A stretch of DNA of 64,000 nt from Bradyrhizobium niftali (GTDB taxonomy: Bacteria; Pseudomonadota; Alphaproteobacteria; Rhizobiales; Xanthobacteraceae), in the NCBI RefSeq assembly GCF_004571025.1, contig NZ_SPQT01000001.1, forward strand, positions 372,001-436,000, in the 5' to 3' direction. Of this stretch, positions 54,502 to 63,213 are shown one piece after another (the stretch's first letter is position 1; the number at the start of each line of letters is the position of its first letter). The position numbers and the translations under genes are program-made. Under the pieces are notes generated by a model, which made no database searches, was not told where the DNA came from, and saw only the letters and a program-made list of their open reading frames with translations.

Positions 54502-55998
54502 ATGTTCAGGAAACTATCCATCGTCGCACTCACTGCCGCGCTTGTCGCGGCGCCGCTGCCGGTGCTGGCCCAAAGCAAGAAAGACAGCGTCGTCATGGCG
54601 ATGGCGCTGGAGCCGCCGGGGCTCGATCCCACCAACGCGGCCGCTGCCGCGATCGCCGAGGTCACGCTCTACAACATCTATGAGACGCTGACCAAGATCA
54701 ACGAGGACGGCTCCACCTCGCCCCTGCTGGCGGAAAGCTGGACTGCTTCGCCCGACCTGAAGTCCTACACCTTCAAGCTGCGCAAGGGCGTCAAATTCCA
54801 CAATGGCGAGCCGTTCGACTCCGCCGCGGTGAAATTCTCGTTCGAGCGTAACGGGGTGCCCACCAGCACCAACAAGGACAAGAGCCTGTTCCAGAGCTTC
54901 GAATCCGTTGCCGCGCCCGATGCCGACACGGTCGTGATCACCCTGAAAAACTCCGAGCCGAACCTGCCGTTCCTGATGGGACAGGCGAGCGCTTCGATCG
55001 TCGAGCCGAAGAGCGCTGCCACCAATGTCACGCAGCCGGTCGGCACCGGGCCCTATCAGCTCGGCGCCTGGGCCAAGGGCTCCTCGATGACCCTGACCAA
55101 ATGGGCCGATTACCGTAACGCCGCCGCGATCAAGCTCTCGAAGGTGACGATCCGCTTCATCTCCGATCCGTCCGCGCAGACCGCGGCGCTGCTCTCGGGC
55201 GACGTCGACGCGTTTCCGCGCGTCGCGGCCCAGCGCACCATCGCGCAGTTCAAGGCCGATCCGCGTTTCAACGTCCAGGTCGGCGGCTCCCGCGCCAAGA
55301 CCATCGTCGCGATCAACCACCGCAAGAAGCCGCTCGATGACGTCCGCGTGCGCCGCGCCATCCTCGCCGCGATCGATCGCAAGGCCATGATCGACGGTGC
55401 CGTCGACGGCTTCGGCACGCCGATTGGCAGTTTTTACGTGCCGGGCGCGCTCGGTTTCGTCGATACCACCGGCATCAACCCCTACGATCCCGAGAAGGCA
55501 AAGAAGCTCCTCGCCGAAGCCGGCGTCACCACGCCGCTCGAGCTCTCGCTCAAGCTGCCGCCGCCGTCCTATGCGCGGCAGGGCGGCGAAATCGCGGCGG
55601 CCCAGCTCGCCAAGGTCGGCATCATCGCCAAGATCGAGAACGTCGAATGGGCGCAATGGCTGTCGCAGGTGTTCGCCGGCAATGGTCCGCACAATTTCGA
55701 CCTCACCATCGTCAGCCATGTCGAGCCGTTCGATCTCGTCAAGATCACCGAGCAGGACTATTACCTCGGCTACAACAACGAGGCGTTCAACGCTCTCTAC
55801 AAGCAGATCGTCTCCACGCCGGATGAAGCCGCCCGCGCCAAGCTGCTCGGCGACGCCCAGCGCATGCTGGCGACCGACGCCGTTTCCGCCTACCTGTTCC
55901 AGCCGCAGCTCATCACCATCACCAACAAGAAGCTGAAGGGCGTCTGGAAGGAAGTCCCGCAGTTCGAGAACGATTTCTCGACCTGGTATTGGGAGTAG
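54502..55998 (+). CDS. Oligopeptide-type ABC importer binding protein (family 5)
   Basis: 498 residues from ATG 54502. Signal peptide to PLPVLA-Q. Family 5 solute-binding protein of the DppA/OppA/GsiB class: LLAESWTASPDLKSYTFKLRKGVKFHNGEPFDSAAVKFSFER and TQPVGTGPYQL are typical. It is the last gene of the importer operon, after rather than before the permeases. A hairpin (56047-56071) follows. Remnants of a second copy of this gene lie at 57582-57770 and 58493-58543. Confidence 0.92.
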   Translation: MFRKLSIVALTAALVAAPLPVLAQSKKDSVVMAMALEPPGLDPTNAAAAAIAEVTLYNIYETLTKINEDGSTSPLLAESWTASPDLKSYTFKLRKGVKFHNGEPFDSAAVKFSFERNGVPTSTNKDKSLFQSFESVAAPDADTVVITLKNSEPNLPFLMGQASASIVEPKSAATNVTQPVGTGPYQLGAWAKGSSMTLTKWADYRNAAAIKLSKVTIRFISDPSAQTAALLSGDVDAFPRVAAQRTIAQFKADPRFNVQVGGSRAKTIVAINHRKKPLDDVRVRRAILAAIDRKAMIDGAVDGFGTPIGSFYVPGALGFVDTTGINPYDPEKAKKLLAEAGVTTPLELSLKLPPPSYARQGGEIAAAQLAKVGIIAKIENVEWAQWLSQVFAGNGPHNFDLTIVSHVEPFDLVKITEQDYYLGYNNEAFNALYKQIVSTPDEAARAKLLGDAQRMLATDAVSAYLFQPQLITITNKKLKGVWKEVPQFENDFSTWYWE

Positions 55999-56046
55999 GA
56001 GGCGCAGGGGCACCCACATCGTTCGGGGCGCGCGGCTCGTTGCTGT

Positions 56047-56071
56047 GCCCTCTCCCCTTGGGGGAGAGGGC
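56047..56071. terminator. Family B short hairpin after the binding-protein gene
   Basis: GCCCTCTCCCC (56047-56057) pairs with GGGGAGAGGGC (56061-56071), 49 bp after the stop. It is followed by GGTGAGGGG as in the longer family B repeats. There is no T run. The same block is repeated at 58594-58618 as part of the duplicated gene end. The rest of 55999-56361 shows no gene I trust. Confidence 0.55.
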
Positions 56072-56361
56072 GGCGACGCGGGTAGACACTGACTCGCAAG
56101 GGTGAGGGGTCTGTCTCAGCGCACGAATCTCGCGAGATGAATTCGCGGAGAGCGCGATTTTAAGCCGGCCATCCAGTGGCGGTCTCTGGAGCCCTCGCCG
56201 CAGCCCACGGGCGCCCATCCAGACATCGCGCTCGTTAAGGAACTGGTTACCCGTCAATGTCACCATTCGCATATAGCTCGTCGCCATAAGCGGCAGCGCA
56301 TTCTAAGAACGGTTGGATATTTCAACACGCCCGGTTGGCGGTCTCTTTCAGGAGAGGCCCA

Positions 56362-56496
56362 ATGTTTAAGGGCTTTACGGTGGCAGTTGTGGCGCTGATG
56401 ACCACAGCGCAAGTGGATCGATTCCTAACCAACGGTCGGTACACCGACGCGGCCATCATCATGCTGCGGCAGATCAGGCACGCGTTTGGGTTCTGA
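56362..56496 (+). CDS. Very small hypothetical protein (44 aa)
   Basis: Starts at ATG 56362 behind a strong ribosome site (CAGGAGAGGCCCA) and ends at TGA 56494. The product has a short hydrophobic N-terminal segment (MFKGFTVAVVALMTTAQV) and an amphipathic, basic C-terminal helix (AAIIMLRQIRHAFGF). It resembles small proteins seen repeatedly in Bradyrhizobium genomes, as I recall them. No function is known. It is the first of several short genes in a less GC-rich patch. Confidence 0.6.
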   Translation: MFKGFTVAVVALMTTAQVDRFLTNGRYTDAAIIMLRQIRHAFGF

Positions 56497-56528
56497 GATA
56501 CCCTTGGGAACAATTTTTAGGCGCGTCG

Positions 56529-56738
56529 ATGGAAGGCATCTTGTGGACTGATCTCGACGCGGATGAGCAACGCGCCCTTGCGATATTGGGAGCCGGGCTT
56601 TCTATCGAGCTGTGTGACCCCGTTGCTCTCCTGACTTTAAGGCGCCTCGGTCTGATCGTAGGCTCTCATTTGACGGCTGCTGCGCACGAGTTGCGCAGGG
56701 GCGTTGTTCTGGATGAACTCAGGCGCGTGATTGCATGA
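56529..56738 (+). CDS. Small hypothetical protein (69 aa)
   Basis: Starts at ATG 56529, 32 bp after the 44-residue gene; only a weak TAGG precedes it. The predicted protein is helical and acidic at the N-terminus (LWTDLDADEQRALAILGAGLSIELCDPVALLTLRRLGLI), suggestive of a small winged-helix fragment, but I do not recognise a family. The call rests on its length, protein-like composition and place between other small genes. Confidence 0.5.
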   Translation: MEGILWTDLDADEQRALAILGAGLSIELCDPVALLTLRRLGLIVGSHLTAAAHELRRGVVLDELRRVIA

Positions 56739-56827
56739 TGTAACCAAGCGCACGGCCGCGAACAGGCGGTCGAAAGTCCTCGCCAACGATAAGCGGGATG
56801 CAGGATCGCTCAGGTCGTTAGTATCGG

Positions 56828-57211
56828 TCAGTCATGCCCTGTGTTTGAGCTGGAGTTGATCCTGGCACGCCATCGCTCTTCAAAAGTGTCAGGGCCCTCT
56901 TTCAGTGCCAACGCTCGTGCATCCAGGGGATTGCCGGGCTTGCTGGCCATGACAATGCCTGTCGCTTCTCCGCGAGCAGTGAGTTTGGGGGACTGCTCCA
57001 TAGGCCATTCCAGCAATGCTTTCGACAGCATGGGCTTACCCGCGTACCAGCATTTTCGTCCGTCGATGAGACGATAGGACCAGTATTGCCCTTGCGGATT
57101 TGGCGGCATGGCGGTGCTGCATTGTTGCTTGGCATGCACGCTGGTCATTTCGAGCAATGAGAGCGCAGCAATGCAAACGATTAAAGCCAGCGATTGAAGC
57201 GGTTTGCTCAT
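56828..57211 (-). CDS. Secreted hypothetical protein (127 aa)
   Basis: Starts at ATG 57211 (MSKPLQSLALIVCIAALSLL); a TTG four codons upstream overlaps the preceding gene. Signal peptide to SVHA-K. The mature part contains NPQGQYWSYRLIDGRKCWYAGKPMLSKALLEWP, a tryptophan/cysteine block I know from many short Bradyrhizobium exported proteins, followed by a variable charged tail. The function is unknown. It is eight bases downstream of the 57-residue gene, so the two form an operon. Confidence 0.65.
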   Translation of the reverse strand: MSKPLQSLALIVCIAALSLLEMTSVHAKQQCSTAMPPNPQGQYWSYRLIDGRKCWYAGKPMLSKALLEWPMEQSPKLTARGEATGIVMASKPGNPLDARALALKEGPDTFEERWRARINSSSNTGHD

Positions 57212-57219
57212 GGGCGCGC

Positions 57220-57393
57220 TCAATTGCCCTGTTGCTGCAATCGACTTACGGCAACGATCAAGGCAGGCCGTTCGAGGACTTCCACCAGCTTTTCAAGGAT
57301 AAGCGCATTATCCTTGGGGCAGGGCTGAAGGTATTCTTCCAGTATGAGTTGCGCGTTGCTAATCGCTTCCAGGGCTAATTGCTGATCAGTCAT
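57220..57393 (-). CDS. Very small hypothetical protein (57 aa)
   Basis: The minus-strand frame runs from ATG 57393 to TGA 57220 and reads MTDQQLALEAISNAQLILEE, then YLQPCPKDNALILEKLVEVL and ERPALIVAVSRLQQQGN. It is wholly helical, without signal or membrane segment. The helical pattern with a Pro-rich break resembles a small Bradyrhizobium family of unknown function. It stands just before the exported-protein gene. A CAACTAATTG-like site (57408-57418) lies 15 bp upstream. Confidence 0.6.
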   Translation of the reverse strand: MTDQQLALEAISNAQLILEEYLQPCPKDNALILEKLVEVLERPALIVAVSRLQQQGN

Positions 57394-57581
57394 CACTGCT
57401 TACTCATCAATTAGTTGCGCCAGGAAAGCGAGCGGAGAGATAAATCAAGTCAGCTTTGAGGAATATCCCCGCTCTTCTTTTCACTTTTTATTTCAAGTTG
57501 TCGGCTTCCCACTGTGTCTCGGTGTCGTCGGGGTCAATGTTGCGCAAATAGTCCCGCGAGCGTGTGTTGCGAGCCAGGGGC

Positions 57582-57770
57582 ACGGCGACCGACGTCGCGC
57601 AGCCGGTCGGGACAGGGCCGTACCAGCTCGGCGCCTGGGTCAAGGGCTCCTCGATCAGCTCAACAATGGGCCGACTACCGCAACGCCTCGGCGATCAAGC
57701 TTGTCGAAGGTGACGATCCGCTTCATCTCCGATCCGGCCGCCCAGGCCGCAGGGCTGCGTTGCGATCAAC
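57582..57770 (+). pseudogene. Remnant of a second oligopeptide-binding protein gene, internal fragment
   Basis: The sequence matches the middle of the binding-protein gene (about 55014-55195). ATDVAQPVGTGPYQLGAWVKGSS corresponds to ATNVTQPVGTGPYQLGAWAKGSS, and the DNA for KVTIRFISDP follows in another frame. Frameshifts after the first 24 codons and a jump of over 100 bp near 57755 (to the match of GCGATCAAC) show that it is dead. The rest of 57394-57903 holds no gene I can support. Confidence 0.8.
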
Positions 57771-57903
57771 GAGCAGCCTGTATCTCAATTCCCACACTTG
57801 CGAGCAAAAGAGATCCGTCTGTCGCTTTTCGAACAGACGGAAAAAGCCCGGTCCGTTCCAATTCCCCAACGATTGAAGACAGTCATCGGTCGGGGGAGAC
57901 GAA

Positions 57904-58140
57904 ATGGAACGTTCCCTGTTAATTGAGCTGGCGCGCGATAAATATGTCGAGCGTTGCAAGCAACGGGCCTTCGATCATCTGGACCGAGGCGATCTCAAGA
58001 ACGCGGTCGCCTCGTTTGTCGGCAATATGAACGCGCGTCCCGATTGCGAACTGCCGTCCTACTTGGGAACGCTTGGCGCTTTGCTGCTGACGGCGAACGA
58101 TGCGTTCGGCTGGAGAACGCTGATTGAAGGATTGAGGTGA
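57904..58140 (+). CDS. Small hypothetical protein (78 aa)
   Basis: Starts at ATG 57904 behind GGGGGAGACGAA. The protein is helical: LIELARDKYVERCKQRAFDHLDRGDLKNAVASFVGNMNARPDC, then a hydrophobic helix (LGTLGALLLTAN). The DRGDLKNAVASF segment looks like one TPR-like hairpin. It resembles a small-protein family frequent in Bradyrhizobium accessory DNA. The function is unknown. It lies between two fragments of the dead binding-protein gene. Confidence 0.65.
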   Translation: MERSLLIELARDKYVERCKQRAFDHLDRGDLKNAVASFVGNMNARPDCELPSYLGTLGALLLTANDAFGWRTLIEGLR

Positions 58141-58175
58141 TGATCCGATAAACGCAGGCATTGGGAGGTGTGGGG

Positions 58176-58406
58176 ATGGCTCACTACAGGGCTTACCTTT
58201 TGGATCAGCACCACCACGTTATAAGCGTAGCCAATTTGCAGTGCGCCGACGAGCAGGAAGCACGGGAACGTGCTGCGCAGCTAGTTGATGCCAACGACAT
58301 CGAGCTATGGCAACTCGATCGGCGTATTGCGGTCTTTGAGGCCCCCGCAAGCCGAACCTCGCAGGCGGCGAGAAGGGAAAAGCCGCAGCGCCCCAGGGAA
58401 AAATGA
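58176..58406 (+). CDS. Small hypothetical protein (76 aa)
   Basis: Starts at ATG 58176, seven bases after GGGAGG. Layout: N-terminal strands (AHYRAYLLDQHHHVISVANL), an acidic helix (DEQEARERAAQLV), a strand (IELWQLDRRIAVFEA) and a basic disordered tail. The helix and last strand resemble those of the 70-residue protein at 4448. The function is unknown. It follows the 78-residue gene by 35 bp. Confidence 0.65.
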   Translation: MAHYRAYLLDQHHHVISVANLQCADEQEARERAAQLVDANDIELWQLDRRIAVFEAPASRTSQAARREKPQRPREK

Positions 58407-58492
58407 AGCAGCCTGTCAGTGCGCGAATTCTTCAGTGCATGAGACTTCGCAGCGTCCCGATGCGAGCGAACATCGAAGGGGCGCCGATCTGT

Positions 58493-58675
58493 AAGGAAGT
58501 CCCGCAGTTCGAGAACGTTTCCTCTGCCTGGTATTGGGAGTAGGGGAGCGAGAGCACCCTCGTCGTTCGAGGCGCGCGGCGGCCCGTTGCTGTGCCCTCT
58601 CCCCTTGCGGGAGAGGGCAGCGAGGCCGGTAGACGCAGACTCACTCGGGTGAGGGGTCTGTCTCCGCCTCGTAGC
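58493..58675 (+). pseudogene. Remnant of the second binding-protein gene, 3' end plus downstream hairpin
   Basis: Bases 58493-58543 encode KEVPQFENVSSAWYWE and a stop, matching the last 17 codons of the binding-protein gene (KEVPQFENDFSTWYWE). The similarity continues through the intergenic hairpin (58594-58618) and GGTGAGGGGTCTGTCTC, as at 55953-56120. The duplication therefore took in the gene and its downstream region. From 58676 to 58775 I see nothing further. Confidence 0.8.
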
Positions 58676-58775
58676 TTGCCCGCGTAAGCCGTTGATTCCA
58701 CTATCGCCGGCTACTGTGCATGGGGTTGTTTTCGCGCTTTTTGTTTCGCGAGGATCGTCATGCCCGGGGAGGCGC

Positions 58776-60329
58776 TTACGCCGCCGCCGGCAGATCCGGA
58801 TCGGCGATCGCGCCAGCAACGCGGACGCGCACGCGCAGCGCGTTGCCGGGCAGATACGCAATCGGCATGTCCTCGACGTCGACGGTCTTGAGGCTGTCGC
58901 GCGCGGCGCCAGCCTGGACGGCACGGTCCGCCGCGATATCGCGCGCGGCGGCGATCGCATCCTCCCGGCTGAGATCGCGGAACACCTGGTCGGCCTCGCC
59001 GCTGACTTGCGCGATCGCAGCGCCGACCGCATTGGCGCAGTCGCCATGCGGCACGCGCACGATCTCGGAGATGCCGGGCAGGCGATCCGGCACCAGGAAG
59101 GCGCCGCCGCCGACCGCGAGCAGCGGCACGTCGCCGGCTTCGGTCTTCATGCGGTCGATGTCTTCCTCGAGCTTGCGCCAGGCATCGCGCAGCGCGGCAT
59201 CGATCAGGCGCTTCGGCAGCTTGGCGACGCGTGAACGGTCGCCGATGTCGATCAGGCCGGCCGCAACCGCAATGTCGGTGGCGGTGAGGCGCGATCCGCC
59301 GAACACCAGCGCGTCCGTCGTCAGGCGGTAGCCGACGCTGAGCGGGCCGACGCGGACCGGATCCTCGTCGACATGGCTGCCGCCGCCGAGCCCGATCGAG
59401 AGCAGATCGGGCATCCGGAACAGCGTGCGCACGCCGCCGACCTCGACCACGGCATTGGCCTCGCGCGGGAAGCCATGACGCAGCTGGCCGATGTCGCTCG
59501 TGGTGCCGCCGACGTCGACGACCATGGCATCGTCGAGGCCGGACAGATGCGCGGCGCCGCGCATCGAATTGGTGGCGCCGGAGGCAAAGCTCATCACCGG
59601 GAAGGCGGTGGCGATCTCGGCCTGCATCACGGTGCCGTCGTTCTGGGTCAGGAACAGCGGCGCATCGATGCCGCTGTCGGCGATCGCCTTGCGGAAGGCC
59701 GCAACCGTGGTGATCGCGAGATCGTGCAGGGATGCATTGAGCAGCGCGGCATTCTCGCGCTCGAGCAGGCCGATGCGACCGAGATCGTGCGACAGCGTCA
59801 CCGCGACGTCGGGACAGATCTCGGCGAGGATCTCCCGCGCCGTGGTCTCGCAGGAGGGATCGAGCGGGGAGAAGCTCGAGCACACCGCGACCGAGCGCAG
59901 ACCCTTGTCCCTGATTTTTCGCGCGGCGTCCTTCAGCCCGGAGGTGTCGAGCGGCATGAACGGGCGGCCGTCGTAATCGTGGCCGCCCTCCAGCATGAAG
60001 ATCTCGCCATTAACAAGGGATGCGAGATCGGTTGGCCAGTCGCAGAACGGCGGCAGCGAGGCGCTCGCGGGCATGCCGATGCGGATCGCGCCGATCTTCT
60101 GCACGTGACGGCGCTGCACCACTGCGTTGATGAAATGCGTGGTACCGATCACGACCGCATCGACCTTGATCGCGGCGGCCGGCTCGGCGCGGAGCGCCTT
60201 GAGCGCGTCGAGGATGCCGGAAGTCACGTCGGCGGTGGTCGGGCGCTTGACGGAATGGACGACCTTCTCGTCGACGATCAGCACGGCGTCCGTGTTGGTG
60301 CCGCCGACATCGATGCCAATACGCTTCAT
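58776..60329 (-). CDS. Hydantoinase/oxoprolinase family protein (HyuA-like)
   Basis: 517 residues from ATG 60329. The N-terminal ASKHA-type ATP site is IGIDVGGTNTDAVLI, followed by GTTHFINAVVQR; the central VVDVGGTTSDIG and LLSIGLGGGSHVDED are the second phosphate and metal region; LLAVGGGAFLVPD closes the fold. This is shorter than full 5-oxoprolinase and matches the HyuA N-terminal plus core domains. The family hydrolyses cyclic amides with ATP. Its partner here is a DUF917 protein instead of the usual HyuB, so the substrate is unclear. Confidence 0.85.
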   Translation of the reverse strand: MKRIGIDVGGTNTDAVLIVDEKVVHSVKRPTTADVTSGILDALKALRAEPAAAIKVDAVVIGTTHFINAVVQRRHVQKIGAIRIGMPASASLPPFCDWPTDLASLVNGEIFMLEGGHDYDGRPFMPLDTSGLKDAARKIRDKGLRSVAVCSSFSPLDPSCETTAREILAEICPDVAVTLSHDLGRIGLLERENAALLNASLHDLAITTVAAFRKAIADSGIDAPLFLTQNDGTVMQAEIATAFPVMSFASGATNSMRGAAHLSGLDDAMVVDVGGTTSDIGQLRHGFPREANAVVEVGGVRTLFRMPDLLSIGLGGGSHVDEDPVRVGPLSVGYRLTTDALVFGGSRLTATDIAVAAGLIDIGDRSRVAKLPKRLIDAALRDAWRKLEEDIDRMKTEAGDVPLLAVGGGAFLVPDRLPGISEIVRVPHGDCANAVGAAIAQVSGEADQVFRDLSREDAIAAARDIAADRAVQAGAARDSLKTVDVEDMPIAYLPGNALRVRVRVAGAIADPDLPAAA

Positions 60330-60335
60330 GGGATC

Positions 60336-61442
60336 TTAAGCTCCAGCCTCTGCGGGCGCGAAGAGAGAACGGTAGTCGAGGTCGTAGCCGAAGGCGCGGG
60401 GGCCGACGAATTCGAGGCCTCGGGGGCTCGTCAGCACGGCCGGCGCCGGCAGGGCCACGACGGTGACACGCTGGCCGTAGCGCACGGTCTCGGTGCCGAC
60501 GCCGTGGCCGTTGACGCTGTCGAGCACGCAGATCAGATCGGGCGATGTCGCGATAGCCTTCTCGCCACGCCAGGCCACGATCCACTCGTTCTGGAACGAG
60601 AGCACCAGCTTGTTGCCGCGGTCGGCGTCGCTGCCCTCGATCATGGCCGAACCGCGCAAAAATCCTTCCGTCGTGCGCCGGGCCACGTCGATGATCTTGC
60701 CGGTGAACAGCTTCTTGCCGCCTTCGGTGGCCAGCAGTGCGGCGATCGGATCCTCGTGACGACGATTTGCCTCCTGCACGGCGCGGCCGATGCCGATCGC
60801 CTTCGTGGTGGTGAAGTGGATGCCCCAGTCCTTCACCTCGCGCCCCGTGCGCGGCGCCTTGCTGGTGGAGGCGATCGAGCCCATCTCGACGCAGATCTTG
60901 CGGCTGGCCCGCTCCATCCACTTCCAGCTCGGCACCTTGGTGACGACGGCCTCGATGCCGCGCGGATCGTAGAGGGTGCAGGGATAGGGACGCAGGTCTC
61001 CGATCGCGACCGAGGTCATCTGCGCTTCGGGGAAGGCGCGGCCCATGCAATCGGCGTCGACCACGGGGATGCCGAGATGGGCGGCCGCCATCAGCGCCTG
61101 GACGCCGTTGCCGCCGCCGATCTCGACCGACATCACGGCGCGGAACTTGATGCCGTTGATCTCTTCCTGCATGCGCACGGCGCGCGCGATGTTGCGGCTG
61201 TCGGCGAGGCGCTCCTGTCCGACCAGCGGCGCACCCATGTTGGAGACCACGGCGACCCAGTCCTCGTCGTCGAGGTCGAGCGGCGACATCAACTGCACGC
61301 GGTGGCCCTCGGCATAGAGCCGGCGCAGATTGAGCAGGCCGAGATAGGGGCTGCCGCCGCCGCCGGTGCCGAGGATCCAGGCGCCGACCGCGAGCGCCTC
61401 GATCTCCTCGAGGCTGATCGTCTTCAATTCCACCTTGCTCAC
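60336..61442 (-). CDS. DUF917 protein (S-methyl thiohydantoin desulfurase-like)
   Basis: 368 residues from GTG 61442, overlapping the aroM-like stop as GTGA. N-terminal GAWILGTGGGGSPYLGLLNL and the block MSVEIGGGNGVQALMAAAHLGIPVVDADCMGRAFPEAQMT are the DUF917 signature. The family is now also named S-methyl thiohydantoin desulfurase. Members sit beside HyuA-like genes and the two are thought to act together on hydantoin-type rings. It is cytosolic. Confidence 0.85.
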   Translation of the reverse strand: MSKVELKTISLEEIEALAVGAWILGTGGGGSPYLGLLNLRRLYAEGHRVQLMSPLDLDDEDWVAVVSNMGAPLVGQERLADSRNIARAVRMQEEINGIKFRAVMSVEIGGGNGVQALMAAAHLGIPVVDADCMGRAFPEAQMTSVAIGDLRPYPCTLYDPRGIEAVVTKVPSWKWMERASRKICVEMGSIASTSKAPRTGREVKDWGIHFTTTKAIGIGRAVQEANRRHEDPIAALLATEGGKKLFTGKIIDVARRTTEGFLRGSAMIEGSDADRGNKLVLSFQNEWIVAWRGEKAIATSPDLICVLDSVNGHGVGTETVRYGQRVTVVALPAPAVLTSPRGLEFVGPRAFGYDLDYRSLFAPAEAGA

Positions 61443-62125
61443 GACACCAGCTCCTCGACGATACGGGCCGCGGCGGCAATGCCGAGGATCACGGGGCCGG
61501 GATAGGCCGTGCGCACACGCGCCTTGTTGGCGCTGGTGTAGCTGATGCAATCCATCACCACGAGATCGGGCTCGAGGTCCGCCATCGTGCGTGCGGCTTC
61601 GTCGACGACGGCGTCGCTCGAGCCGGGACGCAGCGTGATGCCGACGACCTCGACGCCTTCGCGCTGCCATTTCTTGTCGATCAGCATGGTCTGCTCAGGC
61701 AGCGGCGAGAACACGCCGAGCCGGCCCTTCGGCAGCACGGCCTCGACGAGATTGTGCAGGATGGCCGAGGGCAGGATGACGAGGCCGTCGGCCGCGAGAT
61801 TGGGGAATTTGCCGGTGCACGCCATCAGCGTCACGCCGACGCCCTCGTGCTTGAAGCGGGTGATCTGCTGGCTCGCGCGGCGCTCGACCTCCTTCTTGCT
61901 GATGGTGACGCCGTCGCCGTTCGGCAGCAGCGTGAACAGCGTGTCGTAGCCGTCCATCGGCGGGATCGCGTCGATCTCGGCGCGGCTCATGCCGTCGAGC
62001 GCGCCGCGCAGCTCGATCTCGATGTCCGGCGACAGCACGGCGGCGATTTCCGATGCGACGGTCGGGCGTGGACTCTGGCCGATCACGACCACCCCGATGC
62101 GCTGGTGCTTCAATGGCATGTTCAT
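61439..62125 (-). CDS. aroM: AroM family protein
   Basis: 228 residues from ATG 62125. RIGVVVIGQSPRPTV at the N-terminus and LRGALDGMSRAEIDAIPP are AroM signatures. MACTGKF and the late DLVVMDCISYTSANK offer cysteines at the places where Asp/Glu/hydantoin racemases keep their catalytic pair, so a racemase-like fold is likely. E. coli AroM has no proven function. Between HyuA/DUF917 and an importer, a racemase or isomerase step is a reasonable guess. Confidence 0.8.
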   Translation of the reverse strand: MNMPLKHQRIGVVVIGQSPRPTVASEIAAVLSPDIEIELRGALDGMSRAEIDAIPPMDGYDTLFTLLPNGDGVTISKKEVERRASQQITRFKHEGVGVTLMACTGKFPNLAADGLVILPSAILHNLVEAVLPKGRLGVFSPLPEQTMLIDKKWQREGVEVVGITLRPGSSDAVVDEAARTMADLEPDLVVMDCISYTSANKARVRTAYPGPVILGIAAAARIVEELVS

Positions 62126-62127
62126 GT

Positions 62128-63213
62128 CTAGTCCTTCAAGACGACGAGATCGGCCGGCGTCCAGTCGAGCGTGACACCGTTGCCGGGAACGAACAGGCGG
62201 CTCGTGCCTGCATTGGGCTGTTGCACGAGGACGCGATAGCCGCCCTCGAGCGTGATGCGGTAGAGCACGGCGCCGCCGAGGAAGTTGGTGTTCTCGACGA
62301 TGCCGTGGGCGGAGCTGCCGGCTGCCGTGGCGGCGTCAGCGCGCGGGATGAGGCGAATCTTTTCGGGACGCAGCGCCACCGAGAGAACGCCGGTGCCTTG
62401 CGCCTCGGTCGGCGGCAGCGCCAGGATCAGGCCCTTGCCGACGTCGAGCGCCGAGGCGACAGTGCTCGTCGTCGTGCGCTCGCCGCGAAAGATGTTGGTG
62501 TCGCCGATGAAGTCGGCGACAAAGCGCGTCGTGGGTTGGTTGTAGATCTCCGTCGGCGTGCCGACCTGCTCGACACGGCCGCCGTTCATCACGGCGATAC
62601 GGTCGGACATCGCCAGCGCCTCTTCCTGGTCGTGGGTGACGAAGACGAGGGTCAGGCCGAGCTTCTTCTGGAGCTGCTTGAGCTCGAATTGCATCTGCTG
62701 GCGCAGCTTCTTGTCGAGCGCGCCGAGCGGCTCGTCGCAGAGCAGGACGCGCGGCGCGATCACGATGGCGCGGGCGAGCGCCACGCGCTGCTGCTGGCCG
62801 CCGGAGAGCTGGGCGGGGCGTCGGTCCTCGAGGCCGGACAGCTCGACCATGGCCAGCGCCGCCTTCACCTTGGCTGCGATGCTCGCCTTGTCGAGCCCGC
62901 GCATGCGCAGGCCGAAGGCGACGTTCTCGGCGACGGTGCGATGGGGAAACAGCGCGTAATTCTGGAACACCATGCCCATGTCGCGCTTGTGCGCGGGCAC
63001 ATGGGTGATGTCGGCGCCGTCGACGCGGACCGCGCCCGCGCTCGGCGTCTCGAAGCCGGCGATCATGCGCAGCGTCGTGGTCTTGCCGCAGCCGGACGGG
63101 CCGAGCAGGGAGAAGAACTCGCCCTGCCGGATGTCCATGGCGACCGCGTCCACTGCGCGGACGCCGCCGTCATAGACCTTGCTGACGCCGGCGATCTCGA
63201 TCGACGCGCTCAT
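62128..63213 (-). CDS. ABC importer ATPase (PotA/FbpC-like)
   Basis: 361 residues from ATG 63213, overlapping the binding-protein stop as ATGA. Walker [11 protein letters not shown]-loop [13 protein letters not shown], signature LSGGQQQR, Walker [13 protein letters not shown], switch [12 protein letters not shown], and a C-terminal TOBE domain (about 280-361). The class imports polyamines, opines or related amino compounds. The permease genes are not between this gene and the binding protein and must lie elsewhere, probably beyond the window. Confidence 0.9.
   Translation of the reverse strand: MSASIEIAGVSKVYDGGVRAVDAVAMDIRQGEFFSLLGPSGCGKTTTLRMIAGFETPSAGAVRVDGADITHVPAHKRDMGMVFQNYALFPHRTVAENVAFGLRMRGLDKASIAAKVKAALAMVELSGLEDRRPAQLSGGQQQRVALARAIVIAPRVLLCDEPLGALDKKLRQQMQFELKQLQKKLGLTLVFVTHDQEEALAMSDRIAVMNGGRVEQVGTPTEIYNQPTTRFVADFIGDTNIFRGERTTTSTVASALDVGKGLILALPPTEAQGTGVLSVALRPEKIRLIPRADAATAAGSSAHGIVENTNFLGGAVLYRITLEGGYRVLVQQPNAGTSRLFVPGNGVTLDWTPADLVVLKD

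Noticed and set aside
55919..56287. A minus-strand frame after the peptide-binding protein gene beginning MATSYMRMVTLTGNQFLNERD
   Set aside because: The first 50 residues look partly protein-like, but the frame then runs through the palindromic repeat and the antisense of the binding-protein gene end. No ribosome site supports it.
59373..61505. A 710-codon open frame on the plus strand across the hydantoinase and DUF917 genes
   Set aside because: Low-complexity composition, no motif and no ribosome site; the minus-strand genes have clear family signatures.
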